64,000 nt of DNA from CAXTPV01 sp965276715 (lineage in GTDB: Bacteria > Pseudomonadota > Alphaproteobacteria > Acetobacterales > Acetobacteraceae): the NCBI GenBank assembly GCA_965276715.1, contig OZ255622.1, positions 2,108,001-2,172,000 of the forward strand, given 5' to 3'. The position numbers were made by a program, and so were the translations under genes. The notes under the pieces are model-generated. The model did not search any database. It saw only the letters and a program-made list of their open reading frames with translations, and was not told the origin of the DNA. Positions 34,569 through 42,786 of the stretch are shown here, one piece after another. How positions within the stretch are numbered: position 1 is the first letter of the stretch; every line of letters begins with the position of its first letter.

Positions 34569-35750
34569 TCAGTGCTCGTCCGCGAGAGGGCTGGCGGCAT
34601 CATCCTGCATCTCGAACGAAACTCTAGTCCTGTCGACATTCCCCGAAACAACGTCTGACATCGACGTGGTCCCCCCAACACGGAGAGTGAAGGCGATCCT
34701 CGGCATGAGAATGCAAGTCCCAGGAGCATAGATTCTACCGAAGCTGCCGACAACTGCTACTCGGCGCGTGTAGCCTCCTGGAAGTGGCGGCAGGTTGCCG
34801 CCTGGAAACCAGTAGACCTTTCCTGTCCCATACGTTTGACGCTGATCCGGGACGAGGAAGTCCGCCTCGAACGTCTCATCATCAATAGATGATTGCGTGT
34901 CGTTCTTCACGATAAACGCAACGAACGGAAGACATAGAGAACCTCCATCAGGCTGCCCTGTGATCGCCCATCCCGTGTTTATCGAAGAGAACTCAAGGCC
35001 TGACACCGTCGTCGATTTGAAGATTTGTTGGCCGGCATCGGGAGTGTCATCTGGGGAGTAACTTTTGAGGTCGGCATCCGTCTTGAGTGCTGGTGCCTGA
35101 CTTGGCAGCGTAGACGAAAGCTTAACTGGTTGCGTCTCTGCGGTTATTGCGTAGGCGTCTGCGTTGCTAATCAGCCCAGTGGCCGGTTCTATGTGCTCCT
35201 GTTGCCATTTGATGATAGCAGCGCGCGTCGCCGGACCGTAGACACCATCGGCCGGCGGGGACGCAGGCAGAAGTCCCAACTTCGCGAGATCACGTTGCAG
35301 CGCAAGATGCTCGTCCAGCGGACGCCTTGCCTCTTCCGCGGCGGTGCCGGTCAGCTTGCCCAGCCAGACCTGGCGCTGCTTCTCATACTCGGCTCGAACG
35401 CACGCCACTCCGGCGGACGTAATCGGCGGCACCGGTTGGCCAGGATCGGGCAGGCGGCAATTGGCGCGGACCGAGGCGCTGAAGGCGACCGCTTCCTTTC
35501 GCAGTGCTGCCGCACCGGCAGGGCCAGACTGCTGCCGGAGGGCCTCGTACGCCTGGACAAAGGCGAGGTCGGAGCGGGCGAGAGTGTCATCCGAGCAAAT
35601 CGTGGCGGCCAGCGCGTCACGAGCAGTGGTGGCGCACGAGAAGCTCGGCCCAATTCGCACCGGGGTCGGGCTGTCGGCGGATGCCGCGATCGGCGCGAGG
35701 AGGGTAAGAGCCGGCAGGGTGATGAATCGCAGCAATAGCTTAGGCGTCAT
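34569..35750 (-). CDS. Secreted LprI-like / peptidoglycan-binding protein
   Basis: 393 residues with a signal peptide ending around IAASADS. Residues 35-110 resemble the LprI/DUF1311 cysteine-containing domain (SFSCATTARDALAATICSDD, then RANCRLPDP); residues 145-185 match a PG_binding_1 domain (LQRDLAKLGLLPASPPADGV, YGPATRAAIIKWQQEH). The C-terminal 170 residues are beta-rich with no family assigned. It is probably periplasmic and cell-wall associated. It is the only cargo gene on the minus strand and is convergent with the LamG-like gene. Confidence 0.75.
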   Translation of the reverse strand: MTPKLLLRFITLPALTLLAPIAASADSPTPVRIGPSFSCATTARDALAATICSDDTLARSDLAFVQAYEALRQQSGPAGAAALRKEAVAFSASVRANCRLPDPGQPVPPITSAGVACVRAEYEKQRQVWLGKLTGTAAEEARRPLDEHLALQRDLAKLGLLPASPPADGVYGPATRAAIIKWQQEHIEPATGLISNADAYAITAETQPVKLSSTLPSQAPALKTDADLKSYSPDDTPDAGQQIFKSTTVSGLEFSSINTGWAITGQPDGGSLCLPFVAFIVKNDTQSSIDDETFEADFLVPDQRQTYGTGKVYWFPGGNLPPLPGGYTRRVAVVGSFGRIYAPGTCILMPRIAFTLRVGGTTSMSDVVSGNVDRTRVSFEMQDDAASPLADEH

Positions 35751-36307
35751 GACCCCACCGGCCTTCGTTGCGTCATAGCATCGCGTGATCGCTGTTAATT
35801 TGCAACGGTCTTCGTCAGCGTGGCCTCGGTCGACCGAATCTGGGGCAGCCCGATCGTAAATAGAAAATTACGACCGCGAAAATGGCAGGGGGCGGACCGG
35901 CCAATGGCTCACAGCACAGATCGGAAACACCTAAACACAACCGACGGTCGCATCATGACTATTCGGAAACGAGAAAACGATTTTTTCAAAGCCGAAAACG
36001 TCGTGATCCGGGCGGGTGACGCAGGTGACGCAGCGTTCGGTTAAGCCGTCATCTGCGTGTGGATGATGTGCCTGCGCGTGACACGTACAATTATCATAAT
36101 AAGCCCTCCGGTATACGCCCTATAATGTGGGCTGCGTCACCTGCGTCACCGTATCTGATACGACACGATTAGGCGCTCCCCCTGCGCATCACACTTTTCG
36201 ATCGGGGCAATGCTTCCTTCATCTGCGTCAAAAACCGCAGGTTCTCTCTAGCGGGTCAAATCGAGCAAGGCGCATGACTGGGTTTCGAAACCGTTGGAGC
36301 GCACAGC
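35751..36307. other. Non-coding island segment with iterons (candidate origin or control region)
   Basis: About 550 bases with no supported gene. It contains an AT-rich stretch (36088-36102), a perfect TATAAT at 36121-36126, and the inverted repeat and iterons listed next. A 74-codon open frame at 35820-36044 has no ribosome site or family features and is not called. Confidence 0.6.
36015..36230. repeat. 20-bp perfect inverted repeat built from TGACGCAG iterons
   Basis: The left arm 36015-36034 and right arm 36131-36150 are exact reverse complements. Each arm holds two TGACGCAG/CTGCGTCA units 9 bases apart; a fifth unit is at 36223-36230. The right arm begins 4 bases after TATAAT (36121-36126), so a protein bound there would block that promoter. 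Multiple iterons upstream of an excisionase-like gene and a primase-helicase fit a replication origin or an autoregulatory site. Confidence 0.8.
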
Positions 36308-36505
36308 ATGCTCGCCGATCTCGCCACCACCACCCCACCCGCTGCCTCCGCCCCTTTGCTCGTTCGGCAAACGGAGGCCGCTCGAATCCTTGGGATTTCG
36401 CAGAGCTCAATCCGGCGTGCGATTGAGCAGGGCGACCTCCGCCCGGTTCGGCTCGGACGTTCGGTTTTGCTGAAGCGTGCTGACCTGATGGCGCTGGCAG
36501 CCTGA
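36308..36505 (+). CDS. AlpA/excisionase-like HTH protein
   Basis: 65 residues; after a Pro/Ala-rich N-terminus comes a MerR-like winged HTH (LVRQTEAARILGISQSSIRR, AIEQGDLRPVRLGRSVLLKR), the helix-turn-helix_17 type found in excisionases and AlpA regulators of P4-like elements. It sits between the iteron region and the primase operon and is followed by a terminator, so it is a separate regulatory unit. Confidence 0.88.
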   Translation: MLADLATTTPPAASAPLLVRQTEAARILGISQSSIRRAIEQGDLRPVRLGRSVLLKRADLMALAA

Positions 36506-36512
36506 AAATGAA

Positions 36513-36540
36513 AAACCCCGCGACGGTAATCGCGGGGTTT
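36513..36540. terminator. Bidirectional intrinsic terminator
   Basis: Perfect 11-base stem AAACCCCGCGA / TCGCGGGGTTT with a 6-base loop, just after the excisionase-like gene. The A-run before and T-run after make it usable in both directions. Confidence 0.85.
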
Positions 36541-36614
36541 CAGTCGGGATGCGCAGCGGTGTGCATCTCATAGCGAAAAATGGACGCTCGTTCAAGCGTC
36601 ACGCGAGGTGCACG

Positions 36615-36935
36615 ATGCAAAACGATTGCGGGCTATTCTTGGATATTGATCCGCCGCCCGCGGATGATCTCGACGCGCTCCTTTGCGGCGAGCGGGCGCG
36701 GGCAGTGCTGAGCATCGGCGAACTCGGATTCGGGGAAGCCGTTGCGCGTGCTGGTGCGCTGATCGCGGCCGGACGCCGCGTCCGCCTCATTTTGGAAGGG
36801 CGGCGACAGCGTGTAGATGCGCATCTATGTGCGCTGTCAGCGGCTCAAGTTATCAGCTCCCGTCTCGCAATGTGCTTCCGTATCCTCCGCCATTATGGCG
36901 TTGATCCGGTCCCTTTGATCAGTGTTGCGTCGTGA
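36615..36935 (+). CDS. Small island protein upstream of the primase, unknown function
   Basis: 106 residues: an acidic N-terminus (DIDPPPADDLDALLCGERAR) and a helical C-terminal part (ELGFGEAVARAGALIAAGRR, LSAAQVISSRLAMCFRILRH). The ATG at 36615 has a GCGAGGTG upstream. Its stop overlaps the GTG of the primase gene (GTGA), so it is co-translated and may assist or regulate replication. No family recognised. Confidence 0.6.
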   Translation: MQNDCGLFLDIDPPPADDLDALLCGERARAVLSIGELGFGEAVARAGALIAAGRRVRLILEGRRQRVDAHLCALSAAQVISSRLAMCFRILRHYGVDPVPLISVAS

Positions 36936-39397
36936 GCGCGCCCGCACCAGCGGCCGAAGCCCGCAAGGCCGTCACCGAACCCGACGCGCTGACAATTTTC
37001 CGCACCCGAGGGCCTCGCGCAACCAAGCTGATTCGGCGAGACGGAACCGTAGATCCCGCGGAACCCGCCAAGTTTCACGATGCCGTCGCGATCCCGGTTT
37101 CCGGCCTTGCGGGCATTCGCAGTTGGCTCGAAAAGATCGCCGACGAGCCTCGCGCGTTCGCTGTGCGGGGCGAGATGATCGGCGAGAAGCGACAGTCCGG
37201 TATTCTCCGTCGCATGCACGCCAACAGCACCAAGAACGAGCCGGCGACCATTCGCGACATCGCCCGGCGCTGGGTCGCGCTTGACCTAGACAGCGTCCCG
37301 CTGCCCCCCGGCACCGATTTTCGAGACCTTGGCAGGTGCGGGACGATCGCCCGCGCCACCCTGCCGGTCGAGTTCCGCGATGCGCGCTGCATTATACAGG
37401 CGTCATCCTCACACGGCATCAAGTCGGGGGCGCGGCTGCGTTTGTGGTTCTGGCTTTCCCGCCCCGCTCGCTGCGCGGAGGTCGCCGTATGGCTCGACGA
37501 CACCGGCGTCGATGAAGCCTTATTCTCCCCGGCACAACAGATTTTCACGGCTCGGCCGATCCGCGAGGACGGCGGTGCCGACCACCTGCCTAACCGGATC
37601 GTCGAGTTGCCGGGGCAGCCAAACGTCCTCGTTCCAGACCTTGCTCAACGGCTGGCCCAACGCGAGCGAACCGCGAAAACAGGCACGGGCGGGACGGCGG
37701 TGCCGATAGCCGATCTCCGCGCCGCTCTTGATGCGATCCCTAATCCAAAAGGATTTGCCGACTGGAATCGAATTGGGCTGGCCGTGTTCGCGTCCGCCGG
37801 TGGAAGCGACGAGGGTCGCGAGGCTTTCGTGACGTGGTCCGAGAGGGACGAATCTGATCCCGACGCAACCGCATCGGCAGAATCCGCGTGGGAACGCTTC
37901 GCATCCTCGCCGCCAACCGGCATCACGTTTGGCAGTCTCGTCCACCTAGCTCGCGAGGCGGTGCCAGGATGGCGTGCGCCCTCCTGGGGCAGCGGAGTAG
38001 CGGTTGCTGCCGTGGATGAGTTCCAGGCTACCGAAGACGCCCCTGCAGGGGGCGAGTTGGACACAGGAGAGCCCACAAGCGGCGCTGCGGTGCTCGGCTC
38101 GGAGGAGCAATTAGCACTACGGTTTTCTGAGCGTCATGCCGGGCAATTTCTTTTCGTGCCGGACGGCGGCGGCTGGCGAACATGGGATGGTGCACGTTGG
38201 CAGAAGGACGGCACGCTCGCGGCGTTCGATGCGATGCGCCGTGTCTGCCGTGAGACTGCAGCCGAGCTTTCGGCGGGCGATCAGGAAAGCCGGGCATGCC
38301 GCGTGTCGTCGGCAGCCGTTCGGGCCGGTGCGCTGAAGCTCGCGGAGTGCGACTCTCGCCATGTCCGTCGGTTTGATGATTTCGATGCGGACCTGTTCGA
38401 GCTGAACACTCGCGCCGGCATTGTGGATCTGCGCACCGGCGAAACGCGGCCTCACCGGCGCGGCGAGATGGTCACCAGGGTTGCGGGCGCAACTCCGAGC
38501 GGCGGCGAGTGCCCGCGCTGGCTGCAATTTATTGAACAGATTACGAGCGGCGATCAAGAATTTGCCGGATTCCTTCAACGCTGGGCGGGCTATTGCCTTA
38601 CCGGCGATACGCGCGAGCAGGTGTTTCTTTTCACGCATGGGCCAGGCAAGAACGGCAAATCGCTATTTCTCGACATCTTGTCCGCGGCACTGGGAGATTA
38701 CGCTACCGCAGCGCTGGAGACGGTCTTTCTCGCGACCCGAGGCGAGGTGCATCCGGCAGGCCTTGCTGCACTTCGCGGAGCTAGACTCGTGACGGTCGGG
38801 GAGACCGAGGCAGGCGCGCGGTGGGCGGAAAGCAGGTTGAAGACGCTGACCGGCGGAGATCGCGTTTCCGCTCATCAGATGCGCCAGGACCCATTCATTT
38901 TCACGCCGATCTTCAAGTTGACCATGGCCGGAAACTGGAAACCGACCATCGCCAATGTCGACGCGGCGATGCGCCGTCGGCTGCTGCTCGCGCCGTTTCA
39001 CTTTGTCCCTGCGAGAGCGGATGGCGGACTAAAAGACGCCTTGCGTGCGGAACTCAACGGCATTCTTTCTTGGGCTGTCAGTGGATGCCTGGATTGGCAG
39101 CGGGGCGGTCTTGGCATACCTGTGGCCGTACGTGAGGCGACCGAAGCATATTTTGATGAGCAAGACGTTTTGGGGGCGTGGATCGCGGATAGGACCGAGT
39201 CAGCACCGGATAACTTCGAGCCTACCAACGCCCTGTTTCGCGACTTCGCAAATTTTGCATCGGATCGCGGAAACGCGGCAGGGACCGAGCGGGCCTTTTC
39301 GGACGCACTGGAGAGGCACGCTGTCCGTGTGAGGACGAAGGCCGCGCGAGGATTTCGTGGCTTGCGGCTCTTGCCGCCAGCCGTCGACTTCCCTTGA
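36932..39397 (+). CDS. P4/D5-type primase-helicase
   Basis: 821 residues. The N-terminal third has primase-like features (RRWVALDLDSVPLP, then QASSSHGIKSGARLRLWFWL), followed by a PriCT_2-like segment (PNPKGFADWNRIGLAVFASA), a D5_N-type helicase-associated domain, and an SF3 helicase with Walker A GPGKNGKS at about 570-577, LVTVGETEAG and a B'/C region around FKLTMAGNWKPTIAN. The C-terminus is a winged-helix DNA-binding part. Such proteins replicate P4-like satellites and integrative elements. Start is GTG at 36932. Confidence 0.93.
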   Translation: MSAPAPAAEARKAVTEPDALTIFRTRGPRATKLIRRDGTVDPAEPAKFHDAVAIPVSGLAGIRSWLEKIADEPRAFAVRGEMIGEKRQSGILRRMHANSTKNEPATIRDIARRWVALDLDSVPLPPGTDFRDLGRCGTIARATLPVEFRDARCIIQASSSHGIKSGARLRLWFWLSRPARCAEVAVWLDDTGVDEALFSPAQQIFTARPIREDGGADHLPNRIVELPGQPNVLVPDLAQRLAQRERTAKTGTGGTAVPIADLRAALDAIPNPKGFADWNRIGLAVFASAGGSDEGREAFVTWSERDESDPDATASAESAWERFASSPPTGITFGSLVHLAREAVPGWRAPSWGSGVAVAAVDEFQATEDAPAGGELDTGEPTSGAAVLGSEEQLALRFSERHAGQFLFVPDGGGWRTWDGARWQKDGTLAAFDAMRRVCRETAAELSAGDQESRACRVSSAAVRAGALKLAECDSRHVRRFDDFDADLFELNTRAGIVDLRTGETRPHRRGEMVTRVAGATPSGGECPRWLQFIEQITSGDQEFAGFLQRWAGYCLTGDTREQVFLFTHGPGKNGKSLFLDILSAALGDYATAALETVFLATRGEVHPAGLAALRGARLVTVGETEAGARWAESRLKTLTGGDRVSAHQMRQDPFIFTPIFKLTMAGNWKPTIANVDAAMRRRLLLAPFHFVPARADGGLKDALRAELNGILSWAVSGCLDWQRGGLGIPVAVREATEAYFDEQDVLGAWIADRTESAPDNFEPTNALFRDFANFASDRGNAAGTERAFSDALERHAVRVRTKAARGFRGLRLLPPAVDFP

Positions 39398-39512
39398 AGG
39401 TCCGAGGATCGTTCAATTTCTGCAATGTCCATTTGTGCGCGACGCAAAATTTCGGGAGGGATCCGATCAACCGGGATGGTGATTCCCGCCCCTCCCCTCA
39501 CCCCCTATGCCC

Positions 39513-39893
39513 TCATAGGTTGTATCGTTGCCGGTCCCGCTCAATCATGAGCTGGTCGAGGGTCGGTTGATCGCTCGGGCCGCCCGACGCTGACGTTCGC
39601 GCTGCCCGCTGCATTATCAGGCGCGCCGCTGGCACCGAACCCGCCAACGCGCGAGCCGCGATCTTTGTCGCCACAGCCTCGACACATCGAATCCGACCAT
39701 TATCAATAACGGCCCGAAGGGCGGGGCATGCAGCGGCACGACGATGAAGGGTGCGAGGCGCGACACCAGCGGCACGGGCGGCAGCCTTCACCGAAGCCCC
39801 AAGGGCCAGGGCAGCACGGAGAGCTTGAAGGTCGACAGGTAGGGGTCGGCGACCACGACGCGGCTCAGCACCCTCGGCATGACGATCCGCCAT
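39513..39893 (-). CDS. Small HTH protein, terminase small subunit-like
   Basis: 126 residues with an N-terminal helix-turn-helix (LRAALALGASVKAAARAAGV, APRTLHRRAAACPALRAVID) of the type found in phage terminase small subunits and related packaging or regulatory proteins; the rest is helical and Ala/Arg-rich. The start is ATG at 39893 (or GTG at 39896), overlapping the stop of the gene upstream on this strand. In phage satellites a TerS homologue redirects packaging; whether this one does is not visible. Confidence 0.5.
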   Translation of the reverse strand: MADRHAEGAEPRRGRRPLPVDLQALRAALALGASVKAAARAAGVAPRTLHRRAAACPALRAVIDNGRIRCVEAVATKIAARALAGSVPAARLIMQRAARTSASGGPSDQPTLDQLMIERDRQRYNL

Positions 39894-40201
39894 CACCGCG
39901 CCTCGCCGTGTTGAGGCGGCTTGGCGGCGGGGCCACCCAGTACCTCATGCACGCTGTCGATCCGAACCAGGACCGTGCGTCCGACGCGGACGACACGGAG
40001 GCGCCCATCCGTGATCAGCTTCCCGACCGCGGAGCGCGACAGGCGCGTGTATGCGATCACATCCGCGACCGTCGCCGTGACCGCGCCGCTGAGGTCTGGC
40101 CGGACAATCGGCTGCGGCACCTTCTCACGGCGCTTTCGGGGCGGCGGAGATTTCGCGGGCACCGTCACCCCGCGCGCTGACATCTGCAACTGAACCGCCA
40201 T
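39893..40201 (-). CDS. Second excisionase-like HTH protein
   Basis: 102 residues; a basic N-terminus (PPPRKRREKVPQPIVRPDLS) leads into an HTH (VADVIAYTRLSRSAVGKLIT, DGRLRVVRVGRTVLVRIDSV) of the excisionase/MerR-like type. The ATG at 40201 follows a strong GGGAGGGAGG ribosome site, so it is preferred to upstream starts. It lies next to the tRNA-Ser attachment site, a usual place for an excisionase. Confidence 0.8.
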   Translation of the reverse strand: MAVQLQMSARGVTVPAKSPPPRKRREKVPQPIVRPDLSGAVTATVADVIAYTRLSRSAVGKLITDGRLRVVRVGRTVLVRIDSVHEVLGGPAAKPPQHGEAR

Positions 40202-40395
40202 CCGTCCTCCCTCCCCTCGAATACGGACCCAATCCGTAAATTGGAGGGTCTTCAGCAGGGGCGGGCGGTGCAATCGTGTTCGGCGATGTTCGGCGTGTTC
40301 CCGCGTCTTTTCCCAGCCCTAACGGGGGCTGGAACGTGGGTAAGCTGAAAATCCTGGAAAAAGAGTGTTGTTTTACAGGGACTTGCGGTTTCGGA

Positions 40396-40485
40396 TGGCG
40401 GAGAGAGTGGGATTCGAACCCACGGTACGCTTTCACGCACACACGCTTTCCAAGCGTGCGCCTTAAACCACTCGGCCATCTCTCC
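40396..40485 (-). tRNA. tRNA-Ser (anticodon GGA), attR at its 3' end
   Basis: Minus-strand cloverleaf of 90 bases with encoded CCA and the long variable arm of tRNA-Ser. Acceptor GGAGAGA pairs with TCTCTCC, the anticodon loop is TTGGAAA (anticodon GGA), and the T arm has GGTTCGAATCC. The last 14 bases (40396-40409) are the attachment-site repeat of the island. Confidence 0.96.
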
Positions 40486-40534
40486 TGCTGACGCTGCGTA
40501 TACCAATGACGGCAGAGACCGGGAAGAGCTTGGC

Positions 40535-41509
40535 TCAGGTCAGGTTGAGGCGGCCGTATTCGATGAAGCGGTGGTTGACGCCATGCAGCCGGCATTGCGC
40601 CATCAACTCGGCTTCGGCCTCCTCGCGTCGATAGGTCGCCGCCACGGGTCGCGTGTGCTGGACCGCGACGCCGTCGATGATCGCGACCCGGCTCGGATGA
40701 GCCCCCAGCAGCCAGGGCCAGACGAAATCGAGGCCCCAGCCGATCCGCGAGCGGCCGAACGTGGGCATGCACAGCCGCAACGCCTCGATGGCGAAGATCG
40801 GCATCATCGTCTCGACATAGCTCGTGTAGCGCAGGAGGGTGTTCTTCTGCTGCAGAGTGATCGGCTGGCCGTGGAAGCTGCACGCGGCCAGTGCAGGCTG
40901 GGCGAGCTCCAGACGATGCTCGCGGCAGACCTCGAAGACGGTGTTGAGGTCGAGCCACGACATCATCAGATCGTCGTCAGGGAACATGACGAAGTCATAG
41001 TCCCAGAGCGGGCTGTGAACGTGCATCAGCTTGTGGATCGCGGTGTATTTGCGGTCCTGGTCCTGCAGCGCGTGAAATTCGGCGAAGTCGGCGGGCGGGA
41101 AATTATCGGGCCTGCCGTAGAAGCTGACGCAGAGGTCCCAGCTCCGGTCGGCCATGGCAACATTGGCGGGCCAGATGGTGTGCAGCGAATCTTCATTGGC
41201 GCGGAGCACGACGAGGTTGCGGCGGCCGGTTCTCCGTCCGGTCAGCCGGACCGCGTCCCCGCTCGAGGCGATCGAGGACAGTGGCTCGAGCTCCACGAGA
41301 CGGTGGGGCTGATCGTCGTAGCGGGCCTTGCCGGTCAGAACGGCGAGGCGGCCATCGGGGAAGCCGGGCGCGTCGAAGACGACCGAAACCTGGTCGTGCC
41401 AGTCATGGAAGCGAAGCACCCCGTCCGTTGCCGACCAGCGCCATTCGGGACCGCGCCGGTGCAGACCCATTCGTCCGCCCGGTTGCAGGATCAGGCGCGG
41501 CGCGATCAC
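40535..41509 (-). CDS. DUF707 family protein, glycosyltransferase-like
   Basis: The C-terminal two thirds (from about residue 95) match DUF707: NLVVLRANEDSLHTIWPANV, then WDLCVSFYGRPDNF, KYTAIHKLMHVHSPLWDYDF and VMFPDDDLMMSWLDLNTVFE with the DDD triad that may bind a metal and nucleotide sugar. The N-terminal 90 residues form a separate beta-rich part. Start GTG at 41509 gives 324 residues. The frame continues open upstream (PAPFEERHWRLERANGDV) with only a CTG at 41566, which overlaps the OmpA stop, so the true start may be upstream. The function is unproven. Confidence 0.8.
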   Translation of the reverse strand: MIAPRLILQPGGRMGLHRRGPEWRWSATDGVLRFHDWHDQVSVVFDAPGFPDGRLAVLTGKARYDDQPHRLVELEPLSSIASSGDAVRLTGRRTGRRNLVVLRANEDSLHTIWPANVAMADRSWDLCVSFYGRPDNFPPADFAEFHALQDQDRKYTAIHKLMHVHSPLWDYDFVMFPDDDLMMSWLDLNTVFEVCREHRLELAQPALAACSFHGQPITLQQKNTLLRYTSYVETMMPIFAIEALRLCMPTFGRSRIGWGLDFVWPWLLGAHPSRVAIIDGVAVQHTRPVAATYRREEAEAELMAQCRLHGVNHRFIEYGRLNLT

Positions 41510-41562
41510 GTCGCCGTTGGCGCGCTCGAGGCGCCAGTGCCGTTCCTCGAACGGCGCGGGCG

Positions 41563-42675
41563 TCAGCGGAAGACGATCTCGACGCGCCGGTTCTGCGGCT
41601 CGCGCACGTTCGGACCGGTCGGGACCAGAAGGCGGGTGTCGCCGAAGCCGTGCGTGTCGATCATGTTGGCGGGCACGCCGTCGCGGATGAGCTCGGCCTT
41701 GACGCGCGCGGCGCGGCGGAGCGAGAGGCGGAGATTGTATTGCGCGCCGCGACCGCCCGGAAGCGCGTGCGAGGTGTCGGCGTAGCCATCGACCTCGATA
41801 GTCGTGGTGTGGATCTGGGCCGAGTTCCGAGCCGCCTCGGCGACGACGGAAGCCGCTCGCGGCGAGAGGACGGCGCTGTCCCAGTCGAAGAAGACGAGAT
41901 AAGTGCGCGCGGGCGCCGGGGCGGGAGCCGCGACGGGCGCGGTTACGGGCGGTGGCGGCGGCGCGGCGTTGAAGGCGTAGCGGAGCCCCAGCATGATCTC
42001 GTTGTCGAAGATGTTGCTGAAGGTCGCGTGTTCGCGCTGGTAGGCGCCGGTCTCGAAATCGTAGGCGGTGCCGCGGTAGTAGGGCGCTGGCGAGAGGACG
42101 CCAATGAAGCGATATTCGGCGGTGAGCGACAGGCCGACGACCGGGAGCGGAAGGGCCAGCCCGGCGATCGCCTGGTAGGCGAAGTTGCCGCGGGTGATGG
42201 GAGCTGCGCGTCCCCTGTTGCCGGCCTCGAAGCTGTAGGCGTTGATGTGGTCGAGCTCGACCTCCTGGTAGCCGGCGCCGAGGCCGACATAGGGTCTGAC
42301 CCGGAGTGCGAACGGCAGGTCGTAGAGGACGTTGCCGAAACCGCCATACTGCTGCTCATAGCCGCCAGCCTTAAACGAGCCATAGACGGGCGCGTAGACC
42401 GTGCCGTGCACGTGATTGTCGGTGTAATCGCCTTCCGCCTCGATGCGCAGCCCGTTGCCGAAGCCGAAGCCGATGGAGGCCTGCGCCGCGGCGCCCGGAT
42501 CGAAGATGTAGTTGTGCGGGGCCGGGCCGAAACCGCTGGGCCGGACGGCCTGGTCATACGCAAAGTTCGCACCGCCGCCGAGGCTCACATAGGGACCAGA
42601 GATCGGCTGGCTCCATGCCGCGAGCGGCACCAGCATGGTCGCCGTGCAGAGCAGGATAGGTGTTCTAACAATCAT
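41563..42675 (-). CDS. OmpA-family outer-membrane protein
   Basis: 370 residues: signal peptide ending AAWSQ, a beta-barrel of about eight strands (GPYVSLGGGANFAYD, RPYVGLGAGYQEV, LTAEYRFIGVLS, NEIMLGLRYAFN), a Pro/Ala hinge, and a C-terminal OmpA peptidoglycan-binding domain (VFFDWDSAVLSPRAA, then VDGYADTSHALPGG, NLRLSLRRAARVKAELIRDG and NRRVEIVF). The GGADT-like part is modified to GYADTS but the key Asp and Arg are kept. It is oriented with lepA, 111 bases downstream of its stop. Confidence 0.93.
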   Translation of the reverse strand: MIVRTPILLCTATMLVPLAAWSQPISGPYVSLGGGANFAYDQAVRPSGFGPAPHNYIFDPGAAAQASIGFGFGNGLRIEAEGDYTDNHVHGTVYAPVYGSFKAGGYEQQYGGFGNVLYDLPFALRVRPYVGLGAGYQEVELDHINAYSFEAGNRGRAAPITRGNFAYQAIAGLALPLPVVGLSLTAEYRFIGVLSPAPYYRGTAYDFETGAYQREHATFSNIFDNEIMLGLRYAFNAAPPPPPVTAPVAAPAPAPARTYLVFFDWDSAVLSPRAASVVAEAARNSAQIHTTTIEVDGYADTSHALPGGRGAQYNLRLSLRRAARVKAELIRDGVPANMIDTHGFGDTRLLVPTGPNVREPQNRRVEIVFR

Positions 42676-42741
42676 GATAGCGGTCCAGAAGGCCTGGGAC
42701 GCTTAATCGACTACCACTCGTTGCGCAAGCAGTAATGGGAT

Positions 42742-42784
42742 CCAAGGGCCACCGGCCCTTGGCAGGTCGAGGACAGCGTCCTCG
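42742..42784. repeat. Extragenic palindrome pair (family copy C)
   Basis: CCAAGGGCC/GGCCCTTGG with an ACC loop (42742-42762) and CGAGGAC/GTCCTCG with an AGC loop (42768-42784), between lepA and the OmpA gene. The second hairpin ends 2 bases before the lepA stop codon. Same two-hairpin layout as copy A. Confidence 0.75.
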
Positions 42785-42786
42785 CC

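Larger units (their letters stand above)
31116..40409. mobile_element. Genomic island integrated in tRNA-Ser(GGA)
   Basis: A 14-base direct repeat, TGGCGGAGAGAGTG, occurs at 31116-31129 and at the 3' end of tRNA-Ser (40396-40409). Between the copies are a P4-type tyrosine integrase (31300), excisionase-like HTH genes, a P4/D5 primase-helicase, an iteron region and unknown cargo. GC content and coding density are visibly lower than outside. The tRNA gene stays complete because the right copy supplies its 3' end including CCA. The integrase lies next to the distal repeat rather than next to the tRNA, which is less usual. Size and content suggest a phage satellite or integrative replicon. Confidence 0.85.

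Noticed and set aside
35820..36044. 74-codon frame in the island non-coding segment
   Set aside because: No ribosome site, atypical composition, and it overlaps the iteron arm.
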